A stretch of DNA of 64,000 nt, from NCBI RefSeq assembly GCF_900142965.1, contig NZ_FRCQ01000023.1, positions 33,777 to 97,776 of the forward strand. Reading direction: 5' to 3'. The DNA is from Rhizobacter sp. OV335 (GTDB taxonomy: Bacteria > Pseudomonadota > Gammaproteobacteria > Burkholderiales > Burkholderiaceae_C). The position numbers and the translations under genes are program-made. The stretch's first letter is position 1. Every line of letters starts with the position of its first letter. Shown piece by piece: positions 42,474 to 51,882 of the stretch. The notes beneath the pieces were generated by a model. The model saw only the letters and a list, made by a program, of their open reading frames with translations, was not told where the DNA came from and made no database searches.

Positions 42474-43394
42474 TCACCTCGGGGGTTTGAGGAAATCCCA
42501 GAGGGCGCGGGCGCTCGGCTTGGCGCCCTGGCGCGAGAGCTCGGGCAGCTCGCGGTACATGCGGACTTCCATCGTCAGCTCGAGCGTGCCGGGGGCCGAG
42601 GCGCGCACCAGCCGGCGGCTCTTCAGCTCCTTCTTCACCGAGCTGACCGGCAGGAAGGCGAGGCCGTGGCCTTCGAGCGCCATCGCCTTGAGGCCTTCGG
42701 CCATGTCGGTCTCGTAGATCGGATCGAGGTTCAGTGGCGCGGGCGAGAGCTTGACGATCTGCTCGACCAGGCGTCCGAGGTAGGCACCGCTGCCGTAGCT
42801 GAGGAAGGGCACGCGCTCGCCAGTGGCGCCGGGCAGGCGGAACAGCGGCTCGCCCTTCGGGTCGGCCTTGGCGTACACCGCCAGCATCTCGTGGCCGAGG
42901 CTCAGCATCTCGTAGCGCTCGGGGCTCAGCTGCAAGGGCTGCGACGGGTGGTGGTAGGCGATCAGCAGGTCGCAGCTGCCTTCGGTGAGCTGCATCACGG
43001 CGTCGTGCACGTTGAGCGCGATCAAGCGGCTCTTCAGCGCGCCGAAGCGCTTGCGCAGGTCCATCACCCAGTGCGGGAAGAAGGTGAACGCGAGCGAGTG
43101 CGGCACCGCGAACTCGATCATGTCCTGCGCGGCGACCTGGTGGCCGCGCATCATGTTGCGCGTGGTCTGCAGCGCGCCGAGGATGTCGAGCGCCTGCGCA
43201 TGGAAGGTCTCGCCGGCGGGCGTCAGGCGGGTCGGGTACGACGAGCGGTCGACCAGGTCCAGCCCGGCCCAGGCCTCCAGCGCCTGGATGCGGCGCGAGA
43301 ACGCCGGCTGCGTCACATGCCGCATCTGCGCCGAGCGCGAAAAACTCCGCGTCTCGGCCAGGCTCACGAAGTCTTCAAGCCACTTGGTTTCCAC
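42474..43394 (-). CDS. LysR-family regulator, HypT-like
   Basis: A 306-residue LysR-type regulator. METKWLEDFVSLAETRSFSR, followed by a helix-turn-helix to about 60 (MRHVTQPAFSRRIQALEAWA), is the start typical of HypT (YjiE), the hypochlorite-responsive regulator. The sensor half (LLIAYHHPSQPLQLSPERYE, GSGAYLGRLVEQI, MALEGHGLAFLPVSSVKKEL) resembles HypT as well. The neighbours are the second amino-acid binding protein downstream and a small exported protein upstream. Whether it senses oxidants or controls amino-acid uptake is not clear. Confidence 0.85.
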   Translation of the reverse strand: METKWLEDFVSLAETRSFSRSAQMRHVTQPAFSRRIQALEAWAGLDLVDRSSYPTRLTPAGETFHAQALDILGALQTTRNMMRGHQVAAQDMIEFAVPHSLAFTFFPHWVMDLRKRFGALKSRLIALNVHDAVMQLTEGSCDLLIAYHHPSQPLQLSPERYEMLSLGHEMLAVYAKADPKGEPLFRLPGATGERVPFLSYGSGAYLGRLVEQIVKLSPAPLNLDPIYETDMAEGLKAMALEGHGLAFLPVSSVKKELKSRRLVRASAPGTLELTMEVRMYRELPELSRQGAKPSARALWDFLKPPR

Positions 43395-43440
43395 GGCCGG
43401 CAGTGTAACGAGGGGGCGTCACGCGTCCAGTCGCGCGGGC

Positions 43441-43959
43441 TCAATGGGAGCGGCTGAGGGTGACGTCCAACTCGTGGACCAGGTCGTTCACCAGCTGCAC
43501 CGTCGCCAGCTTCGGATCCGATGCCGCGCCGGCCGTCTGCGCCACCACGTCGGCATTCCACGTGGCGCCCGAGGAGGCGCTGACGCCGGACACCCGGAAC
43601 ACCACGCGGCTGGCCAGGCTGCCGCAGTTCTGGCCGCCGTTCAGCGGCGTCAGCGTGACGAACTGCTGGCTCGCCGGCGTCACGCCGTTGCTCAGCATCA
43701 TCGGCCCGAGGTCGCTCATCAGGCGCTCGCGCAGCGCCCCCATCACCGCCGCCACATGCTCGCCGCCGGCGGCCGAGCAGGTGTCGAACGCAAAGCTGTC
43801 GTTGTCGATCCACACCACCTTGGCGTCGGGCAGACGCAAGCTGGCCTGGGACACCGCGTCGGGCGTCGCCGCCTTCGCCGGCATCGCCATCGTCGAGATC
43901 ACGCCGGCAAACGCCAGCATCGCAAACAGAACCGTCGTCTGAGTTTTCTGAGCAGTCAT
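43441..43959 (-). CDS. Small exported protein of unknown function
   Basis: A 172-residue protein with a signal peptide (TVLFAMLAFAGVISTMAMPA, ending near AKAATP). The mature part has two Cys (FDTCSAAGG and GGQNCGSLA) that could form a disulfide. I do not recognise the family. ATG 43959 is preceded by AGAGGA 8 nt upstream. It is probably periplasmic and is adjacent to the LysR gene. Confidence 0.75.
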   Translation of the reverse strand: MTAQKTQTTVLFAMLAFAGVISTMAMPAKAATPDAVSQASLRLPDAKVVWIDNDSFAFDTCSAAGGEHVAAVMGALRERLMSDLGPMMLSNGVTPASQQFVTLTPLNGGQNCGSLASRVVFRVSGVSASSGATWNADVVAQTAGAASDPKLATVQLVNDLVHELDVTLSRSH

Positions 43960-44136
43960 CGCATCCGTCCTCTGTGGGTGAATCGGTGACGCGACTCTAG
44001 AAGTGCAACAAGATGTGTGCTCGTCGGCTCCGTAACGATTGTTCACAATTGACCCAGACTTCACGCTCGTTTTTCACGAAACGCCCCGGAACCTTCGCGA
44101 CTGTCCTACAGCCGCTCCGGCGGGGCTGGAACGATG

Positions 44137-45960
44137 TCACGCCAGCGCGTCTTCGGTGCTGCTCTGCTGCAGGCGCCACATGTCGGCATAGCGGCCGTCG
44201 AGTGCCAACAAATGCGCATGCGTGCCGCGCTCGACGATGCGGCCCTGCTCCATCACCAGGATCTGGTGCGCATCGACGACGGTCGACAGCCGGTGCGCGA
44301 TGACCAGCGCCGTCTTGTTGCGCGCGACGCCCTGCAGCTCGGCCTGGATGGCGCGTTCGTTGGCCGAGTCGAGCGCCGAGGTGGCCTCGTCGAAGATCAT
44401 GATCGGCGGGTCCTTCAGCAGCGTGCGCGCGATCGCGACGCGCTGCTTCTCGCCGCCGGAGAGTTTCAGCCCGCGCTCGCCGACCGTCGTCTCGTAGCCC
44501 TTCGGCGTCGACACGATGAAGTCGTGGATGCGGGCCGCGCGCGCCGCGCCCTCGACCTCGGCCTGCGTCGCACCCGGCCGGCCGTAGGCGATGTTGTAGG
44601 CCACGCTGTCGTTGAACAGCACCGTGTCCTGCGGCACGATGCCGATGCGCTGGCGCACGCTGCTTTGCGTGACCGAGCGCAGGTCCTGCCCGTCGATCGT
44701 GATCACGCCGCCCTGCACGTCGTAGAAGCGGTACAGCAGCCGCGCGAGCGTGCTCTTGCCCGAGCCCGACGGGCCGACCACCGCCACCGTCTTGCCGGCC
44801 GGGATCTCGAAACTCACGTCGTGCAGGATCTGCCGGTCCGGCTCGTACGAGAAGTCGACGTGGTCGAAGCGCAGCTGCCCGTGCGGCACCTGCAGCGGCA
44901 ACGCGCCCGGCGTGTCGGCGATCTCGCGCTCGCGCTCGAGCAGCGCGAACATCTTGTCGAGGTCGGTCAGGCTCTGCTTGATCTCGCGGTAGATCACGCC
45001 GAGGAAGTTCAGCGGGATGTAGAGCTGGATCATGAAGGCGTTGATCATCACCAGGTCGCCGAGCGTCATGTGGCCGGCCACCACGCCCTGCGTCGCGCGC
45101 CACAGCATCGCGACCAGCCCCGCGGCGATGATCAGCTGCTGGCCGGTGTTCAGCATCGACAGCGTGGCCTGCGATTTCAGCGCGACGCGGCGCAGCCGCT
45201 CCAGGCTCTCGTCGTAGCGGCGCGCCTCGAAGTCCTCGTTGTTGAAGTACTTGACGGTCTCGTAGTTCAGCAGCGAGTCGATCGCGCGCGAATGCGCGGT
45301 CGAATCGAGCTCGTTCATCTGCTTGCGGAACTGCGTGCGCCAGTTGGTGAACACGACCGTGAAGCTGATGTACACCGCCAGCGCCGCCAGCGTGATCCAT
45401 GCGAACCAGGCGTCGAACTTGACGGCCAGCAGCGTCAGCACGAGCACCATCTCGACCAGCGTCGGCACGATGCTGTAGATCGAGTACGAGATCAGCGAAT
45501 GCACCGCGCGCGTGCCGCGCTCGATGTCGCGCGTCATGCCGCCGGTCTGGCGCTCCAGGTGGAAGCGCAGGCTCAGCGCATGCAGGTGGCGGAACACGTT
45601 CAGCGAGATGCTGCGAGCGGTGCCCTCGGTGGCCTTCGCGAAGATCAGCTCGCGCAGCTCGGTGAACAGCGAGGTCGACAGCCGCAGCAGCCCGTAGGCG
45701 GCCAGCAGCCCGATCGGCACCACCAGCACCGCCTGGATGTCGCCGGGCTTGATCGACAGGCTGTCGACCAGTTGCTTCAGCAGCAGCGGCACGCCGACGT
45801 TGGCCAGCTTGGCGGCGATCATGAAGCCGAGCGCGATTCCGACCCGCCAGCGGTAGCGCCACAGGTAGGGCAGCAGCTTGCCCAGCGTGGCCGCATCGGA
45901 GCGCGGTGCGGCAGGCGTCACGGCATCGGGGGGTGGCAAGGGAGTCGAGAGGGATCGCAT
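44137..45960 (-). CDS. ABC exporter, Atm1/HMT type (permease-ATPase fusion)
   Basis: A 607-residue half-transporter. Six membrane helices are at about 30-330 (PYLWRYRWRVGIALGFMIAA at the start; LGDLVMINAFMIQLYIPLNF near the end). The ATPase follows: Walker [11 protein letters not shown]-loop IVPQDTVLFN, signature LKLSGGEKQRVAIARTLL, Walker B IMIFDEATSALD, and AHRLSTVVDA. TARSISLNVFRHLHALSLRF and the QTGGMTRDIERGTR motif are Atm1-type, implying export of glutathione-linked Fe-S precursors or metals. It is divergent from yciA with 43 bp between starts. Confidence 0.92.
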   Translation of the reverse strand: MRSLSTPLPPPDAVTPAAPRSDAATLGKLLPYLWRYRWRVGIALGFMIAAKLANVGVPLLLKQLVDSLSIKPGDIQAVLVVPIGLLAAYGLLRLSTSLFTELRELIFAKATEGTARSISLNVFRHLHALSLRFHLERQTGGMTRDIERGTRAVHSLISYSIYSIVPTLVEMVLVLTLLAVKFDAWFAWITLAALAVYISFTVVFTNWRTQFRKQMNELDSTAHSRAIDSLLNYETVKYFNNEDFEARRYDESLERLRRVALKSQATLSMLNTGQQLIIAAGLVAMLWRATQGVVAGHMTLGDLVMINAFMIQLYIPLNFLGVIYREIKQSLTDLDKMFALLEREREIADTPGALPLQVPHGQLRFDHVDFSYEPDRQILHDVSFEIPAGKTVAVVGPSGSGKSTLARLLYRFYDVQGGVITIDGQDLRSVTQSSVRQRIGIVPQDTVLFNDSVAYNIAYGRPGATQAEVEGAARAARIHDFIVSTPKGYETTVGERGLKLSGGEKQRVAIARTLLKDPPIMIFDEATSALDSANERAIQAELQGVARNKTALVIAHRLSTVVDAHQILVMEQGRIVERGTHAHLLALDGRYADMWRLQQSSTEDALA

Positions 45961-46003
45961 CGTGGAAGAATCGTGGGGTTGAACCCAGGTGAAGGCGCCC
46001 AGT

Positions 46004-46426
46004 ATGAATACAAGCCAGCCGCAGCATGACCCCGCATTGGCGGTCACGCTGCCGAAAGACCTCGATCTGGTGCTGCGCGTGATGCCGATGCCGGCCGATT
46101 CGAACAGCAACGGCGACATCTTCGGCGGCTGGATCATGGCCCAGGTCGACCTCGCCGGCTCGGTGCTGCCGGCGCGCGTCGCGAAGGGCCGCGTCGTGAC
46201 GGTCGCCGTCAACGAGTTCGTGTTCAAGCAGGCGGTGTCGATCGGCGACCTGCTGAGCTTCTACGCCCGGGTCGATCGCATCGGGCGCACCTCGATCACG
46301 GTGCACGTCGAGGTCTATGCCGAGCGCAATCCGGCCGACCTGAAGGTCGTGAAGGTCACCGAGGCGAACCTGACCTATGTCGCGATCGACCGCGACGGGC
46401 AGCCGCGGGTGATTCCGAGGGACTGA
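46004..46426 (+). CDS. yciA: Acyl-CoA thioesterase, YciA type (hotdog fold)
   Basis: A 140-residue hotdog thioesterase. LRVMPMPADSNSNGDIFGGW carries the catalytic Asp/Asn region of YciA proteins, and VTVAVNEFVFKQAVSIGDLL is the next hallmark. VHVEVYAERN and VTEANLTYVAIDRDG finish the domain. ATG 46004 has GAAGG about 9 nt upstream. It hydrolyses acyl-CoAs of varied length. It is followed after 5 nt by the ornithine cyclodeaminase-family gene. Confidence 0.92.
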   Translation: MNTSQPQHDPALAVTLPKDLDLVLRVMPMPADSNSNGDIFGGWIMAQVDLAGSVLPARVAKGRVVTVAVNEFVFKQAVSIGDLLSFYARVDRIGRTSITVHVEVYAERNPADLKVVKVTEANLTYVAIDRDGQPRVIPRD

Positions 46427-46431
46427 CCGCG

Positions 46432-47343
46432 ATGCGCCAGATCGACGCGGCGCAGACGGCCGCCCTGCTGCCGTGGCGGCCGCTGGCCGATGCGGTGATG
46501 CGCGCGGCGATCGAGCGCGATGAAGGCCGGCTGCAGGCGCCGGTGCGCAGCAGCTTCGCGCTGTCGGGCGACGACAGGCTGCTGCTGATGCCAGCCAGCG
46601 ATCAGCACTACGCCAGCGTCAAGCTGGTGACGGTGAACCACGGCAACCCGGCGCTCGGGCGCGAGCGCGTGCAGGGCGAGGTGCTGCTGATGGACCGCGC
46701 GACCGGCGAGCGCCTCGCGATGTTCGATGGCGTCACCGTGACGGCGCGGCGCACCGCGGCGGTGTCGCTGGCCGCGGCCTTGGCGTTGAAGGTGCCGGCC
46801 GGCGAACGCTTGCTGATCGTCGGTGCGGGCGCGCAGGCGCTGGCGCATGGGCTGGCTTTCGATGCGGTGCTGGCGCCGGCGTGGATCGGCGTGGCGGCGC
46901 GTTCGCGGGTGTCGGCCGACGGCTTGGTGGCGGCGCTCGCGGCGCAAGGGGTGACGGCGCATCCGGTCGACGACATCGGCGCCGAGATCGGCCGCTGCGG
47001 CTTGATCGTCACCGCGACGACGAGCCGGTCGGCGGTGATCCCCGATGCGTTGCGGCCCGGCGCGCGGGTGTTCGCGGTCGGCGCGTTCACGCCGGCGATG
47101 TGCGAGCTGCCGGCGGCGCTGGTGCGGCGGGCCGCGCTGGTGGTCGACGACCTCGACGGGGCGAAGGAAGAGGCGGGGGACCTGATCCAGGCGGGCGTCG
47201 ATTGGTCGAAGGTGCGCGGGTTGGCGCAGGCCGCGGAACTCGCCGGGGCCGGCGATGCGCCGGTGGTGTTCAAGAGCGTCGGCAGCGCGGCGTGGGATCT
47301 TGCCGCGGCGCGGTTTGCGTGGGACCGGCTGAGCGCCTGCTGA
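46432..47343 (+). CDS. Ornithine cyclodeaminase/mu-crystallin family reductase
   Basis: A 303-residue member of the OCD/mu-crystallin family. RSSFALSGDDRLLLMPASD, YASVKLVTVNHGNPALGRE, TARRTAAVSLAAALAL and the Rossmann region RLLIVGAGAQALAHG are its hallmarks. Members reduce cyclic imines such as 1-pyrroline-2-carboxylate (LhpI) or make proline from ornithine. Lack of the deaminase-specific features and the short length favour a ketimine reductase. It is 5 nt after yciA and convergent with the SDR gene (3-base gap). Confidence 0.85.
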   Translation: MRQIDAAQTAALLPWRPLADAVMRAAIERDEGRLQAPVRSSFALSGDDRLLLMPASDQHYASVKLVTVNHGNPALGRERVQGEVLLMDRATGERLAMFDGVTVTARRTAAVSLAAALALKVPAGERLLIVGAGAQALAHGLAFDAVLAPAWIGVAARSRVSADGLVAALAAQGVTAHPVDDIGAEIGRCGLIVTATTSRSAVIPDALRPGARVFAVGAFTPAMCELPAALVRRAALVVDDLDGAKEEAGDLIQAGVDWSKVRGLAQAAELAGAGDAPVVFKSVGSAAWDLAAARFAWDRLSAC

Positions 47344-47346
47344 GCG

Positions 47347-48192
47347 TCAATCCACGAAGAAGTCCGGCACGAACTCCGTCGTCCCCGGCGTCACGCTGTA
47401 CTTCTCCAGGTCGGTGACCCCATGCCGCGCCAGCAACTCGTCGTCGATGAAGAAGTTGCCGGTGGTCTGCCGCGCATCGCTGGTCAGCACCAGGTACGCC
47501 GCATCGGCCAGGATCTCCGGCGTGCGGCAGCGTGCGATGTCGGCGCCCGGGATCATCTGCAGCGCCGCCGTCGCGATCGCGGTGCGCGGCCACAGGCTGT
47601 TGACGCCGACGCCCAGCGGCCGGAACTCGCCCGCGTGCCCCAGCGTGCATTCGCTCATGCCGTACTTGGCCATCGTGTACGCGACGTGCGGGCTGAACCA
47701 GCGCTCGCGCATCGACAGCGGCGGCGACATGTTCAGCACGTGCGGGTTGCGCCCGGCCTGCGCGGCCTTCGCCAGGTGCGGCAGGCAGGCCTGCGTCACC
47801 AGGTAGGTGCCGCGCACATTGACGCCGAACATCAGGTCGAAGCGCTTCATCGGCGTGGCCGTCGTCGGCGTCAGGCTGATCGCGCTCGCGTTGTTGATCA
47901 GGATGTCGATGCCACCGAAGCGCGCCACCGCCTGCTCCACCGCCGCCAGCACGCTGGCTTCGTCGCGGATGTCGGTCTGCACCGGCAGCGCCTGGCCACC
48001 GGCAGCCTCGATCTCGGCGGCGGCCGAATGGATGGTGCCCGGCAGCTTCGGGTTGGCCTCGGTCGTCTTGGCCGCGATCACGATGCGCGCGCCATCGGCC
48101 GCGGCGCGCTTCGCGATCGCGAGGCCGATGCCGCGCGACGCGCCGGTGATGAACAAGGTCTTGCCCGCCAAGGTCTGGTTGTTCTGGCTCAT
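47347..48192 (-). CDS. Short-chain dehydrogenase (HSDL2-like)
   Basis: A 281-residue NAD(P)-dependent oxidoreductase. GKTLFITGASRGIGLAIAKR contains the nucleotide-binding TGASRGIG motif, INNASAI the structural NNAS, and HVAYTMAKYGMSE the catalytic YxxxK. SLWPRTAIATAA and the C-terminal FFIDDELLARHGV are typical of HSDL2-like proteins in lipid metabolism. The start overlaps the SGNH gene stop as ATGA. It ends the beta-oxidation operon. Confidence 0.92.
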   Translation of the reverse strand: MSQNNQTLAGKTLFITGASRGIGLAIAKRAAADGARIVIAAKTTEANPKLPGTIHSAAAEIEAAGGQALPVQTDIRDEASVLAAVEQAVARFGGIDILINNASAISLTPTTATPMKRFDLMFGVNVRGTYLVTQACLPHLAKAAQAGRNPHVLNMSPPLSMRERWFSPHVAYTMAKYGMSECTLGHAGEFRPLGVGVNSLWPRTAIATAALQMIPGADIARCRTPEILADAAYLVLTSDARQTTGNFFIDDELLARHGVTDLEKYSVTPGTTEFVPDFFVD

Positions 48193-48953
48193 GGGGTCTG
48201 TCTCCGCGTGGGGGTGGTGGCCGGCAGGCGCGGTGCGAGCTCGGTCGCGATCATGCCGGCCAGTTGTTCGGCCCACAGCGCATACACCGCCGGGCCGGGA
48301 TGGAAGCCGTCGTCGGCCATCAGGATGCTGTCGGACATGCGCTCGTTCTCGAACGGCACCGGCAGCCACCAGCGGTCGGGCCAGCGCTTGATCCAGTCGG
48401 CCAGCGCCCGGTTGTAGCGCCGCGCGTCGTTGCCGAGCACCCAGCGCAGCGGGTTCGGCAGCAGCGGGAACGAATGGATGGGCGGCACGCCGCTGTGCAC
48501 GACCTGGCGCACGCCGGCCCGCCGGATCGCGACGCCGTCGAGCTCGTCGAGCTGGGCCAGCCAGCGCCGCACCGGCACCTGCGAGATGACGTCGTTGACG
48601 CCGAGCGCGGTGACCATCACGTCGGCCGGGTGCAGCGTGGCGGTTTCGAGCGCGATCAGCGCGTCGCGCGTGGTGTCGCCGGTGTGCGCGACCAGCTGCC
48701 ACACGACCGCACCGCCCAGCCGCTGCGACAAGGCCTCGCTGAGCCGGCCGGCCAGCGCCTGGCCCTGCGTCGGCGCGCCGACGCCGGCCGCCGACGAATC
48801 GCCGACGATCAGCACGCGCATGCGCACGCGGCCGGTGCCGGCCACGCCTTCGCGCGAGCCTTCAGCCTCGGGCAGGCGCAGCGCGAGGCGCCGCACGCGG
48901 GCGCCCTGCCACAGCAGCAACGGCGACAGCAGCACCTTGGCCGCGGTGAGCAT
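48189..48953 (-). CDS. SGNH/GDSL hydrolase
   Basis: A 254-residue esterase-like protein. VLIVGDSSAAGVGA is block I with the nucleophilic Ser, ALGVNDVIS is block III with Asn, and DGFHPGPAVYALWA is block V with the Asp/His pair. The N-terminus (AKVLLSPLLLWQGARVRRLA) may be a membrane anchor or uncleaved signal. Likely a lipid or acyl esterase, in keeping with the fatty acid operon. Confidence 0.9.
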   Translation of the reverse strand: MLTAAKVLLSPLLLWQGARVRRLALRLPEAEGSREGVAGTGRVRMRVLIVGDSSAAGVGAPTQGQALAGRLSEALSQRLGGAVVWQLVAHTGDTTRDALIALETATLHPADVMVTALGVNDVISQVPVRRWLAQLDELDGVAIRRAGVRQVVHSGVPPIHSFPLLPNPLRWVLGNDARRYNRALADWIKRWPDRWWLPVPFENERMSDSILMADDGFHPGPAVYALWAEQLAGMIATELAPRLPATTPTRRQTP

Positions 48954-48967
48954 CGACCGGGCCGTCT

Positions 48968-49732
48968 TCAGCTGAACTGCGAGAAATCGGGCTTGCGCTT
49001 CTGGAAGAACGCGCTGAAGGCCTCGCGCGCCTCGGGGCTGGTCAGGCGCTCGGCGAAGATCGCCGCCTCGGCCTCGATGGCCTGCAGCGTGGCCTCGCTG
49101 CCGGCGCGGCGCAGCAGCTTCTTGGTGTCGCGCACGGCGCCCGGCGGCAGCGCGTTGAAGCGCTCGGCGATGCGGCGCGCGTGCGGCGCGACCTCGGCGG
49201 TCGGCAGCACCGCGTTGGCGAGGCCCAGTTCGACGGCCTCGGCACCGGTGAACGGCTCGCCGAGCAGGATCTTCTCGGCCGCCTTCACGCGGCCCACCAA
49301 TTGCGGCACCACCAGGCTGGACGCGAACTCCGGCACCAGGCCGAGGCTCACGAACGGCATCGCGAGGCGCGCCTCGTCGGCCACGTAGACCAGGTCGCAG
49401 TGCAGCAGCATCGTGGTGCCGATGCCGATCGCGGCACCGGTGACGGCGGCCACCACCGGCTTCTCGCAGCCGTTCAGCGCCTGCATGAACTGGAACACCG
49501 GCGAGTCCTGGCCGCTCGGCGGGCGCTTCATGAAATCCTCGAGGTCGTTGCCCGAGGTGAAGATGCCCGGCTGGCCGGTGATCAGCACCGCGCGCACCGT
49601 GCCGTCGGCCTGTGCGGCCTTCAGGCCGTCGGCCATCGCCTGGTACATGTCGATGGTGATCGCGTTCTTCTTCTCGGGGCGCGCGATCTCGATCGTGAAT
49701 ACGCCGTTGAGAACGGCGGTCTTGATGCTCAT
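48968..49732 (-). CDS. Enoyl-CoA hydratase/isomerase
   Basis: A 254-residue crotonase. ITGQPGIFTSGNDLEDFM carries the first oxyanion element, and AAVTGAAIGIGTTMLLHCDL the second. The FVSLGLVPEFASSLVVPQLV helix holds a single acidic residue (Glu in VPEFAS), as in hydratase/isomerase relatives. It hydrates or isomerises enoyl-CoAs in fatty acid breakdown. The ATG overlaps the hydrolase stop upstream as ATGA. Confidence 0.92.
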   Translation of the reverse strand: MSIKTAVLNGVFTIEIARPEKKNAITIDMYQAMADGLKAAQADGTVRAVLITGQPGIFTSGNDLEDFMKRPPSGQDSPVFQFMQALNGCEKPVVAAVTGAAIGIGTTMLLHCDLVYVADEARLAMPFVSLGLVPEFASSLVVPQLVGRVKAAEKILLGEPFTGAEAVELGLANAVLPTAEVAPHARRIAERFNALPPGAVRDTKKLLRRAGSEATLQAIEAEAAIFAERLTSPEAREAFSAFFQKRKPDFSQFS

Positions 49733-50613
49733 GTCGTCTCCTTCGTCGTGTGCAGTGAAGCAGGACCGAAGCCCTGCAGCAAGGCCGTCATGCGCGGCCA
49801 GAGTGTCGCCTGGAACTGCTCGCGGAACAGCCCGAAATGCCCGATGCGCTGCGCCTGCACGTCGGCCGGCGCGATGCGCTCGATGCGGCGCAGTGCGTTC
49901 GGGTAGCAGTCGACCAGCACGCGGGTGCCGCGCTCGGTCATCAACTCGTCGTCGGTGATCGACAGCGCGACCAGCGGGAAGCGCGCCGCCTCGAACTGCT
50001 CGCGCACCGCCGTGCCCTCGGCCCCGACGTGGTAGCGCGGGTGCAGGCACCAGCGCCGCCATTGCAGCATCACGCCCTTCGGCAGGTCACCGACCTTGCG
50101 CAGCCGCTTGCCGGGGAAGTAGCCGAACAGCGCGGTCGCGACCGGTACCAGCAGGTACCAGAAGTACAGGATCATGCGGCGCAGCGGCGGCGCGTTGTCG
50201 CGCCAGTAGCCGCTGCCGGCCGCCACCGAGATCAGGCCGTCGACCCGCGCGTGGTTGCGCAGCAGGCCGGGCAGCTGCGCACCCAGGCTGTGGCCGACGA
50301 GGTACAGCGGCAGGCCGGGCGCGGCCTCGCGCAGCGCGTCGATCGCGCTGTCGTAGTCGCGGGCCCAGCTGAACAGGTCGGCCTTCAGGCCGCGCAGCGA
50401 CGGTGTCATGCGCGACTCGCCCATGCCGCGGTAGTCGAAGGTCGCGACCGCGTAGCCCTGCCCGGCCAGCCATTGCGCGAACGGCTGGTAGTAGTCCTGC
50501 CGCACGCCCATCGCACCGCCGATCAGCACCGCGGCTTTCGCGGTGCCGGTCGACGGGTACAGGCGCAGCGACAGGCGGCTGCCGTCGTCGGCCGTGAGTT
50601 GCCTCGTCTCCAT
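49729..50613 (-). CDS. Alpha/beta hydrolase
   Basis: A 294-residue serine hydrolase. VAVATFDYRGMGES-like YAVATFDYRGMGESRM and LYLVGHSLGAQLPGL carry the HG-type loop and nucleophile (GHSLG). ALSITDDELMTERGT includes the likely Asp, and QRIGHFGLFREQFQ the His. ATG 50613 follows AGGAGG by about 5 nt. The substrate is not known; its place suggests an acyl or lactone ester in fatty acid metabolism. Confidence 0.88.
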   Translation of the reverse strand: METRQLTADDGSRLSLRLYPSTGTAKAAVLIGGAMGVRQDYYQPFAQWLAGQGYAVATFDYRGMGESRMTPSLRGLKADLFSWARDYDSAIDALREAAPGLPLYLVGHSLGAQLPGLLRNHARVDGLISVAAGSGYWRDNAPPLRRMILYFWYLLVPVATALFGYFPGKRLRKVGDLPKGVMLQWRRWCLHPRYHVGAEGTAVREQFEAARFPLVALSITDDELMTERGTRVLVDCYPNALRRIERIAPADVQAQRIGHFGLFREQFQATLWPRMTALLQGFGPASLHTTKETT

Positions 50614-50671
50614 GCTCACCTCCTGGCGGTGAAAACAAAGCCCGCTCTGCGGCGGGCTTGTCCGAGAGAGA

Positions 50672-51868
50672 TCAGACGCGTTCGAAGATGCCGGCGGCGC
50701 CTTGGCCGGTGCCCACGCACATCGTCACCATCCCGTACTTCAGGTTGTGGCGGCGCAGCGCGTGGATCACCGTCGCGGCGCGGATCGCACCGGTGGCACC
50801 CAGCGGATGGCCCAGCGCGATCGCGCCGCCCATCGGGTTCACCTTGGCCGGGTCCAGGCCGACGCTGTTGATCACCGCCAGCGATTGCGCGGCGAACGCC
50901 TCGTTCAGCTCGATCCAGTCCATGTCCTTCAGGCTCAGGCCGGCATAGCGCAGCGCGGCCGGGATCGCCTCGATCGGGCCGATCCCCATGATCTCCGGCG
51001 GCACGCCGCGCGCGGCGAAGCTGACGAAGCGGGCCAGCGGCTTCAGGTCGTACTGCTTGACGGCCTTTTCGCTCGCGAGGATCAGCGCACCCGCGCCATC
51101 GCTCGTCTGCGAGCTGTTGCCGGCCGTCACGCTGCCCTTGGCGGCGAACACCGCCTTCAGCTTCGCCAGGCCTTCCGGCGAGGTGTCGGGGCGCGGGCCT
51201 TCGTCGAGGCTCACGGTGCGGGTCTTCACGCCCTGTTCGCCGGTCAGCAGATCCGGGAAGCGCTCGACGATCTCGATCGGCGTGATCTCGTCGGTGAACT
51301 CACCGGCCTTCTGCGCCTTCAGCGCGCGCATGTGCGATTCGTACGCGAACGCGTCCTGCGCCTCGCGGCTGACCTTCCATTGCGCGGCGACCTTCTCGGC
51401 CGTCAGGCCCATGCCGTAGGCGATGCCGACGTTCTCGTCCTTCGCGAACACCTGCGGGTTGAACGACGGCTTGTTGCCGCCCATCGGCACCAGGCTCATC
51501 GACTCGGCACCGCCGGCGATCAGCACGTCGGCCTCGCCGACGCGGATGCGGTCGGCCGCCATCTGGATCGCCGTGACGCCCGACGCGCAGAAGCGGTTCA
51601 CCGTCACGCCGCCCACCGGGTGCGCAAAGGCCAGCGCGACCGCGATGCGGGCCATGTTCATGCCCTGCTCGCCCTCGGGGAACGAGCAGCCGATGATGGC
51701 GTCCTCGATGGCCTTCGGGTCCAGCGTCGGCACCTGGGCCATCGCGCTGCGGATCGCGGTGACCAGCAGGTCGTCCGGGCGGGTGTTCTTGAAGTAGCCC
51801 CGGCCCGAGCGGCCGATCGGGGTGCGGGTGGCGGCGACGATGTACGCGTCTTGCACTTGCTTGCTCAT
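50672..51868 (-). CDS. Acetyl-CoA acyltransferase (thiolase)
   Basis: A 398-residue thiolase. NRFCASGVTAIQMAADRI holds the acylated Cys, ELNEAFAAQSLAVIN the Asn/His region, GGAIALGHPLGATGA the catalytic His and CVGTGQGAAGIFE the second Cys. It cleaves 3-ketoacyl-CoA, the last step of beta-oxidation. GGAG lies 8 nt before ATG 51868. It is 14 nt after the FadB-like gene, forming the FadBA pair in this operon. Confidence 0.93.
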   Translation of the reverse strand: MSKQVQDAYIVAATRTPIGRSGRGYFKNTRPDDLLVTAIRSAMAQVPTLDPKAIEDAIIGCSFPEGEQGMNMARIAVALAFAHPVGGVTVNRFCASGVTAIQMAADRIRVGEADVLIAGGAESMSLVPMGGNKPSFNPQVFAKDENVGIAYGMGLTAEKVAAQWKVSREAQDAFAYESHMRALKAQKAGEFTDEITPIEIVERFPDLLTGEQGVKTRTVSLDEGPRPDTSPEGLAKLKAVFAAKGSVTAGNSSQTSDGAGALILASEKAVKQYDLKPLARFVSFAARGVPPEIMGIGPIEAIPAALRYAGLSLKDMDWIELNEAFAAQSLAVINSVGLDPAKVNPMGGAIALGHPLGATGAIRAATVIHALRRHNLKYGMVTMCVGTGQGAAGIFERV

Positions 51869-51882
51869 GTTCTTTGCTCCGT

